DNA of 64,000 nucleotides from assembly GCA_011634665.1 (NCBI GenBank), contig WAEK01000004.1, positions 1,847,501-1,911,500 of the forward strand. Direction: 5' to 3'. Both the position numbers and the translations under genes were made by a program. The notes under the pieces were generated by a model. That model was not told the DNA's origin. It worked only from the letters and a program-made list of their open reading frames with translations, and made no database searches. The stretch comes from Mortierella sp. BCC40632. Its lineage: Eukaryota; Mortierellomycota; Mortierellomycetes; Mortierellales; Mortierellaceae. Shown one piece after another: positions 59,621 through 64,000 of this stretch. Positions within the stretch are counted from its first letter, which is position 1. The number at the start of each line of letters is the position of its first letter.

Positions 59621-60440
59621 TGCAGCGCCGCAGTCAATCAAGAATGATAGATTCATGTTGAGTCAACCCACCTTCATAAGAATGAATTTGTAGCATTGGT
59701 TGGTCAATTGCTCCACAAAATCGATATCCAGCTCCTGATCCGTGAACCATGGACCTCCTGTCACCTCGACAGATGGCGTCAACTCCATGAGCATATACAG
59801 CTTCCTTGTAGGATGCTATCAGATGGGGGAAGGGGAAATGGGTTCGTCATTAGTTCAATAAGGCACAAAAGGAGGAGAATAATCCAATTGGAGAAAAAAA
59901 ACCAGAATAAATAAGAGAGAGAATTTACCTTGACAGACTTGATAGCCTTGACCAAAGCCTTTTGCTCCAAAGCTCGCAGGCATCGTTTGATGACAGCTTC
60001 ATGCAGGTTGGTCTTGGACTTGAGATGCTTTGTCCAGATACCCTCATTTCCTGAAGATCGAATGGTGTTGTAAACCACCTGCTCTTCTCCCTGCAGCGAT
60101 CCAGCCCTGATAGTCGGAATGATTGAATAGATGATGGACGAGAAGACCGACAGAGATTGAAATAGAAGAAGAAAAAAAAGGCGTTCTTGTTTAGTATCTT
60201 GGCTAGATGATTCAAATTGGGATTGGATTGGATTTTTTTTTTCTCCTGGCAAAAGGATCGAACTGCCGGGTGACTTCCTGAAGAGTAAAAGGAAAAAGGA
60301 AAAAAAAAAATAATAAATCACCCAACGTACTTTCCAACGTCCTCTTTCTTCACGGCCTTGTAGATCAGCTCCCCGCGGATCTGGAATACTTCGATGTACC
60401 CCTATCATTAAAAAATGAGAGAAGAAAAAGAAAAAACAAA

Positions 60441-60471
<31 letters not shown>

Positions 60472-60864
60472 AAAAAAAAGTCCATCCTCAATAGGTGAGT
60501 GATTCCTGAAGGAAAAGAGACAGCAAATAAAATAAAACACGCACACACAAACAAAACAAGAACAGCATACCTTGCTCAGCAGAGCATTGACTGCCTGAGC
60601 CATGACCGCAACGGACACATCCGGATGCGACTCATCAAACTCGACTGTCGTCAGACCCTATTGAATAAATCGATCACTAAGTCGTCAACATGTCAAACAA
60701 TACTTTTTTTTTTTTTTTTTTGGGATGGGACAATGGTCCTCAGGCTTTTGATGAAATCAAAAAAAAAAAAAAAAAAAGATAGGACAGTGGAAAATTGTCC
60801 TTACATGTCCAGCCTTCACGCAGGCATTGTAAAAGAGATCCTCCGTCGCTGCCTGGCTTGTCAT
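59128..60864 (-). CDS. RPC34: RNA polymerase III subunit RPC34 (RPC6/POLR3F)
   Basis: Six exons close in phase: 60,864-60,805, 60,657-60,571, 60,401-60,331, 60,106-59,929, 59,815-59,672 and 59,505-59,128, giving 305 residues. The short first exon (MTSQAATEDLFYNACVKAGH) was found by splicing. Two winged-helix domains follow: YIEVFQIRGELIYKAVKKED, then GNEGIWTKHLKSKTNLHEAV and LEQKALVKAIKSVKHPTRKL. GGPWFTDQELDIDFVEQL is a family block. The C-terminus carries four cysteines in ECPCGVCPVANFCTESGPVN plus a further Cys, the set that binds an iron-sulphur cluster in RPC34 and POLR3F. With RPC82 and RPC31 it opens promoter DNA and contacts TFIIIB in the nucleus. Introns are poly-A rich. Confidence 0.95.
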
Positions 60865-61073
60865 GTGGATGAAGAAAGAGAAGAGTGGTCGTCTGGAGGG
60901 GGTTTTTTTTTTTAAAAGGAAGAGAGAAAGAGAGGGAAAAAAAAAAAAAAAAAAAAAAAAAGAAGAGTCCAACCCCCCTCTATGCGTGTGTATGTCTGTT
61001 TTAATCGGCCTTTGGCTTTGACTAGGGGATTTTTTGAGTGGCTTGACTAAACTATTTCTTTTTTTTTTTTTTT

Positions 61074-62244
61074 TTACTTGTCTCCTTCGGCAGTCTTGGA
61101 AGTCTCCTTTCCGTCTTTTGAGGCCTCTCCTTCCGTTGCTTCGCCCACTGATGCTACAGGACGTCCATCCTTGTCCACTCCGTCCAACTCTTCCTCGAAC
61201 CGCTTATTCTCAATCTTGTTGTTAATCAGGTTGTGCAGCGCAATGACCGACCGAATCAAGGAACTCAGATAAATGACCAACAATTGATCGTTCGTCTTTA
61301 CAGAAAAGCTCTTGATTGTGTTGGGATCCTCGAGGTTAGGCAGACGGTTAAAGATATCCTGCAAGTTGTAAATAATTTGATGGTTAATAGGCAACGATCC
61401 TGCAACCACCTTGCCCAAATACTCCTGGATCTCTTCGAGACGCTGATGCAAGCCTTTCAATGATCGCAACTGGTCGCCGACTCGGGTAGAGAGTGTGCTG
61501 ACAACATTGTCCTTGATATCCCGAAGCAAGTGCTCCACTCCAATCTCCTCGGCCTCCTCGGCCTCGATCTCCGAAGGCACATGAACAAATGTCTTTGTCG
61601 TGGCAGTTCCATCCTATTCGCGAGATTTTTTTTTTCAAGGCCAAGAATATGATCCGGTTAGCGCCTCCAACTCTAGAAAATGACAACCGCCATATGGCCT
61701 TCTCTATCTCTCTCGAGTAGGTGAAATGAAATAGTCTCTGTTGGGATCAAGTTGGCTTACATCGCGAATCTCTTCCACTGCAAAGTAGGCATCTGTTGGG
61801 ATTTCCAAGTCTGTGGGCTTAACATCGATGATCACCAGCACTGGGTTTGAGGTATATGCCTTGAAAAGCTCATTGATCTCCAGATCGGAAGCGCGCAGCT
61901 TGGGTCCACTGTGGTACCAGCCAACCATACGTTCCTTGGCTAGAACCAGGAGAGGCAGGAAGAAGAAAGAAAGAGAGTAACCAAAATGCTCCTTGTTAGA
62001 CATAGCTGTTGGATATATTACCGCTGGCCTCCGGCTTGGGTGCAAAGTCTTTTTTCTATTTCTTTTTCTTTTTCTTTTTTTTTTTTTTTCTGTCTTTCTT
62101 TTTCTTTCTTTTTTTTTTTCTTTTTAGTCCAAGAGTCATTCATTTACCATTGACCTTGCGGAACATGTCGTTCATTGCCTCCACATAATTGTGATCGAGA
62201 AACCAAACCTGGGGATCCTTCTCATCCTCCTCGATGGAACTAAA

Positions 62245-62279
<35 letters not shown>

Positions 62280-62688
62280 AAGAAAGAAAGGCGAACAAGA
62301 GCAAACGAAAGAAAGAAAGAAAGAGAGAGAGAGACGCAGTTTTAGACACAATGCATGCTATAAAAAAGAAGAAAAAAAAAAGAACCGGCTGCCACCAAAG
62401 GAGACCCAGATCCGATTTTTTTTTTTTTTTTAAAAAAAAAGGAAACGACCTCTGAAATGTACCTGCAAAACTGTTGGCCACATTCACTTTGTTTCCATGA
62501 ACCTGTCCAAGCAAAACGCCGAGAACGCGCTTCTTTGTGTTTTTGGCGACGCGGTTGTAATGGTCAACGACAGAAAGTAGAACAAGTGGATGTACTGTCA
62601 CAAGTGAATTCTGAACACCCGTTGCCACAGGTGTGTTGTTGTTCGTTGTGGACGTGCTGGTGGTGGTGACGGTAGTTGCTGGCGCCAT
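61074..62688 (-). CDS. RPN8: 26S proteasome lid subunit RPN8 (PSMD7), one-base frame conflict
   Basis: Exons: 62,688-62,463, 62,239-62,148, 61,939-61,761 and 61,613-61,074. Exon 1 begins the MPN domain ([39 protein letters not shown]). Exon 2 gives [20 protein letters not shown], exon 3 [13 protein letters not shown] and [11 protein letters not shown], exon 4 [26 protein letters not shown] and [20 protein letters not shown]. As in all RPN8, the JAMM zinc ligands are missing, so it is the inactive partner of RPN11. The sum of exons is 1,037 nt, one short of a multiple of three: exon 1 ends in phase 1, while exon 2 needs phase 2. No other GT-AG pair repairs this, and homologues expect one more base near VPFEED. 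A sequencing or assembly deletion is likelier than a dead essential gene. With one more base the protein has 345 residues. Confidence 0.92.
62241..62280. repeat. Poly-A tract in RPN8 intron 1
   Basis: A run of more than 30 A (on the plus strand, just before the exon 2 acceptor when read on the minus strand), followed by GAAA units. Such a tract next to the frame conflict favours a sequence error. Confidence 0.9.
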
Positions 62689-63388
62689 GGCGTTGTCTGT
62701 GTGTCTGTGTGTCTGTGGTGCTGAGAGTTCCTGGAATAAGAAAAAAAAAAGGCAAAGGGCAGAGGCAAGCTGAGAAGAAGGAGGGAGGGGACGAAACGAG
62801 GTACGCGCAATAGGCTGAGAGCGCTGTCAATGGAAATAACGCTGACGTTGGTTGGAATCGCTGGCGCGGGAAATAGGGTTCCTTTCCTAGGAGCCTAGGC
62901 ATAATTTACTGGTCTCTGTTTGAAAAAGTCATGGCCTCTCTACCTCACAACAAGTTTAGGTGGAGGAGAGAACGATGAGAGTGAAAGGTGATAGGTAAAA
63001 GTAAAGAAGGATTTTGCTGTTGGTAGCCAGCACACCACATAGACACCTTTTTTTTTTTTACCGATACTTATCGATACATTAAACTGGTTGGACGTTTTTA
63101 TTTTGTTCATCAGTGTTCTTCACGGGTACCGTCTATCTTGTCAAGACGGGCTACTTAAAATCGCCTGCTGTGTCATAAACCAAGGAATAGTAAAGGAGTG
63201 AGTGTGGGGGAGGGGAAGGAGGAGTACTTGACTTCAAACGAAAAAAAGGAAAAGATAAAAAAGACATGGCTCAAGAACCCCCAAGTTCGATGTCATGCAA
63301 AAGAAATAAATGCAATAGTCTATCTAAGCTCCCTTGACACACTTTCTTCTTCCTCCTCTTGGAGGGACTTTTTTTAAAAAAAAAAAAA

Positions 63389-64000
63389 TCACTCCTTTTG
63401 ACTTGCTTTCGAAGCATCATCAGAACCCTCCAGGTCGTCTTCTTCATCCGAATCCCCAATCACATCGTCCTGACGCCCACCGATCAAAAGCGCTGTAATC
63501 TGGCTTGCTTTTTGATGCCACGTCTGTGGGATAATATACCCCGGAGAATAATTACTCAAAGCAGGACGAGCATACTGACTCTTACGCCGACCCGGGGTAA
63601 TGCTATCAAACCACCCCTTCTTGCCACTCGAAGCAGAACCATGTCCAGAATGCTTCTTGATGGAACCTTGATAGGTCTCGTTGTCTGACTCGATCTTGGG
63701 AATCCTGTAATAGGTACCATCCGCTTGGATATGTGCCTTGGTGACTAGGAAAAGTTTCTCTAGTCTCAACCGTTCCATGGTCGTCATCTCGAGTTGTTTC
63801 AATCGTTGATCTCGAGTCATCTTTTCAAACACCAAATGATTCAGAAACGTATAGATCCGATTCAAAAGTCCCACATGCATAGACCCGGACCGACCATTCT
63901 TTTGCCAACAACCCGTCTTTTCCAAAAACTTTTCCAAGTCGGGTCGAGACATGGGTCGATAACAAATCGATCCTGGAAACGCTGGTGAAAAATCCTTGGG
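63389..64000 (-). CDS. Unknown conserved-looking protein, C-terminal part; 5' end outside window
   Basis: The frame is open from the right edge to a TGA at 63,389-63,391, so 203 C-terminal residues are seen. It starts FSPAFPGSICYRPMSRPDLE and continues with helical sequence (MHVGLLNRIYTFLNHLVFEK, RLKQLEMTTMERLRLEKLFL), then YYRIPKIESDNETYQ, a Ser/Lys-rich linker and an acidic end (SDEEDDLEGSDDASK). The orderly helices and the acidic tail suggest a genuine large cytosolic protein. I cannot name the family. The gap 62,690-63,388 holds the shared upstream region of RPN8 and the 3' end of this gene, without other coding signal. Poly-A at 63,376-63,388 lies just past the stop. Confidence 0.6.
   Translation of the reverse strand, partial: PKDFSPAFPGSICYRPMSRPDLEKFLEKTGCWQKNGRSGSMHVGLLNRIYTFLNHLVFEKMTRDQRLKQLEMTTMERLRLEKLFLVTKAHIQADGTYYRIPKIESDNETYQGSIKKHSGHGSASSGKKGWFDSITPGRRKSQYARPALSNYSPGYIIPQTWHQKASQITALLIGGRQDDVIGDSDEEDDLEGSDDASKASQKE

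Overview
This window looks like nuclear DNA of an early-diverging filamentous fungus of the Mucoromycota, most likely a Mortierellomycotina (Mortierella-like) species. The support is a Crinkler-type effector with an LFCLVDG header, short GT-AG introns of about 45-200 nt, Pol II promoters with TATA boxes, fungal housekeeping genes (NPR3, PUP1, RPC34, RPN8, FCF2), and very abundant (CT)n, poly-T and poly-A tracts. The taxon is inferred from protein style, not from a marker gene.

Bases 1-18,400 are an accessory, rearranged island. It holds a left-truncated Crinkler gene (ubiquitin-like header, PD-(D/E)XK-like nuclease domain, start of a protein kinase), a tandem duplication, an uncharacterised split gene carrying a hAT-like MITE in an intron, and two copies of a roughly 4 kb direct segmental duplication (about 4.8-8.9 kb and 13.3-17.2 kb). 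Each copy encodes a secreted 293-residue protein. The spacer between the copies contains broken genes: a phage/contractile-injection-system tail-tube relative (about 9.0-9.3 kb), a Sel1-repeat fragment (about 12.1-12.3 kb) and an unknown ORF remnant. Another remnant lies just after copy B (about 17.8-18.1 kb).

Bases 18,500-31,200 hold regulatory and surface proteins: a poly-Q, GATA-like-finger nuclear protein (possibly one gene with two large exons), a Q-rich coiled-coil protein, a three-finger C2H2 factor and a secreted LysM protein with a Pro/Gln linker and a GPI-type tail. Bases 31,200-37,250 contain no gene I can support.

Bases 37,255-64,000 are dense conserved core: NPR3 (GATOR1/SEACIT), proteasome beta-2 (PUP1), a thioredoxin fused to a degenerate DUF442 phosphatase-like domain, a GH20 beta-N-acetylhexosaminidase, FCF2, a 974-residue coiled-coil protein, RNA polymerase III subunit RPC34, the 26S lid subunit RPN8 and a right-truncated unknown gene. 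I reconstructed exon structures base by base for NPR3, PUP1, the thioredoxin fusion, FCF2, the coiled-coil gene and RPC34, and all phases close. RPN8 closes only if one base is missing at its exon 1/2 junction.

Most noteworthy are the decayed tail-tube gene inside a fungal accessory island, the thioredoxin/pseudophosphatase fusion that lacks the catalytic Cys, and the mosaic identity of the duplicated secreted-protein locus, where upstream DNA is almost identical while the middle of the coding region has diverged.
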